NCBI GenBank assembly: GCA_024231695.1 | Contig: JAAEQF010000212.1 | Span: forward strand, 1-34,546 | From: FCB group bacterium | GTDB lineage: Bacteria; Zixibacteria; MSB-5A5; GN15; JAAZOE01 | Direction: 5' to 3' | Length of the DNA stretch: 34,546 nucleotides | In this document: piece after piece, positions 34,388-34,546 of the stretch | Layout: each line of letters begins with the position of its first letter | Numbering within the stretch: the stretch's first letter is position 1 | The notes under the pieces: generated by a model | Told to the model about the DNA's origin: nothing | Databases searched by the model: none | Seen by the model: only the letters and a program-made list of their open reading frames with translations | Translations under genes and position numbers: made by a program

Positions 34388-34546
34388 TCAGCTGGAAAGC
34401 TCCTCCAGAACATCGTCGTCGATATCGAAATTGGCCGACACTTTCTGGACGTCGTCGTGATCTTCAAGGAAATCGATAAGTTTCATCATCGACTCGGCCC
34501 CTTTACGATCCAGCTTGACCGTATTCTGAGGAATCCGCCGTACCTC
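34388..34546 (-). CDS. yebC: YebC/PmpR-type translational regulator (C-terminal end only)
   Basis: The last 52 residues of a gene that enters from the right edge. [28 protein letters not shown] and the acidic end EELSS are typical of the C-terminus of YebC/TACO1 proteins, which help ribosomes through difficult stretches or act as regulators. The yebC-ruvC-ruvA-ruvB order is widespread in bacteria, which supports the call. Confidence 0.9.
   Translation of the reverse strand, partial: EVRRIPQNTVKLDRKGAESMMKLIDFLEDHDDVQKVSANFDIDDDVLEELSS

Noticed and set aside
34387-34467. Upstream extension of ruvC
   Set aside because: It lies inside yebC; the RuvC fold begins at MLVLGVDPG.

Overview
The window reads as a stretch of chromosome from a Gram-negative (didermic), probably anaerobic or facultative bacterium of moderate GC. 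Outer-membrane-type lipoproteins, an OmpA-domain protein, a type IV pilus retraction ATPase and a sodium-pumping decarboxylase all point to a two-membrane cell. The secreted cohesin-like protein, multi-PAS/LuxR regulator and gene mix would fit an uncultured lineage of the FCB or Deltaproteobacteria-like kind (for example Zixibacteria), but this is a weak inference because no 16S rRNA gene is present.

Left part (1-5100): the start of a membrane polyferredoxin gene runs off the left edge and has an FNR/DNR-like box upstream. Next come hisS with tRNA-His directly upstream behind a strong promoter, then a secreted beta-rich protein and a WlbA-like sugar-nucleotide oxidoreductase. A HAD-IIA phosphatase is transcribed divergently.

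Envelope and motility part (5200-13600): a CsgG/OmpA fusion protein, an LpoB-like lipoprotein and a COG3014-like lipoprotein lie in a row on the + strand. Two small minus-strand genes follow. Then comes pilT, abutting a 710-residue protein that joins an MshEN domain, two receiver-like domains, a degenerate HD-GYP-like domain and a DUF4388/PATAN-like domain.

Middle (13800-24960): tRNA-Leu and a secreted protein are followed by a repeat-rich gene-free stretch (14860-15326) and a complete four-gene sodium-translocating acyl-CoA decarboxylase operon (mmdA, gamma, biotin carrier, beta) with a near-consensus promoter. A PAS/GAF/LuxR regulator is divergent to it. A 400-base gene-free spacer with three successive inverted repeats, a MATE transporter, two further copies of the repeat, tRNA-Tyr and tRNA-Thr, and a lipoprotein complete this part.

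Right part (24975-34546): a tightly packed minus-strand block of housekeeping genes runs yebC-ruvC-ruvA-ruvB-queA-ispD-ispF-dedA-ddl-HAD-M42 peptidase-cysS and ends at a bidirectional terminator. It covers Holliday-junction processing, queuosine, isoprenoid precursors, cell wall precursor and Cys-tRNA synthesis.

The observations most worth following are three. The first is a hisS/tRNA-His pair with the noncanonical features known from alpha-proteobacteria (no G-1, U72, A73, divergent motif 2). The second is a dispersed repeat whose conserved core is joined to a short hairpin whose stem sequence changes while pairing is kept, and which in two places forms the terminator of the adjacent gene. 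The third is the structured spacer at 21880-22094.
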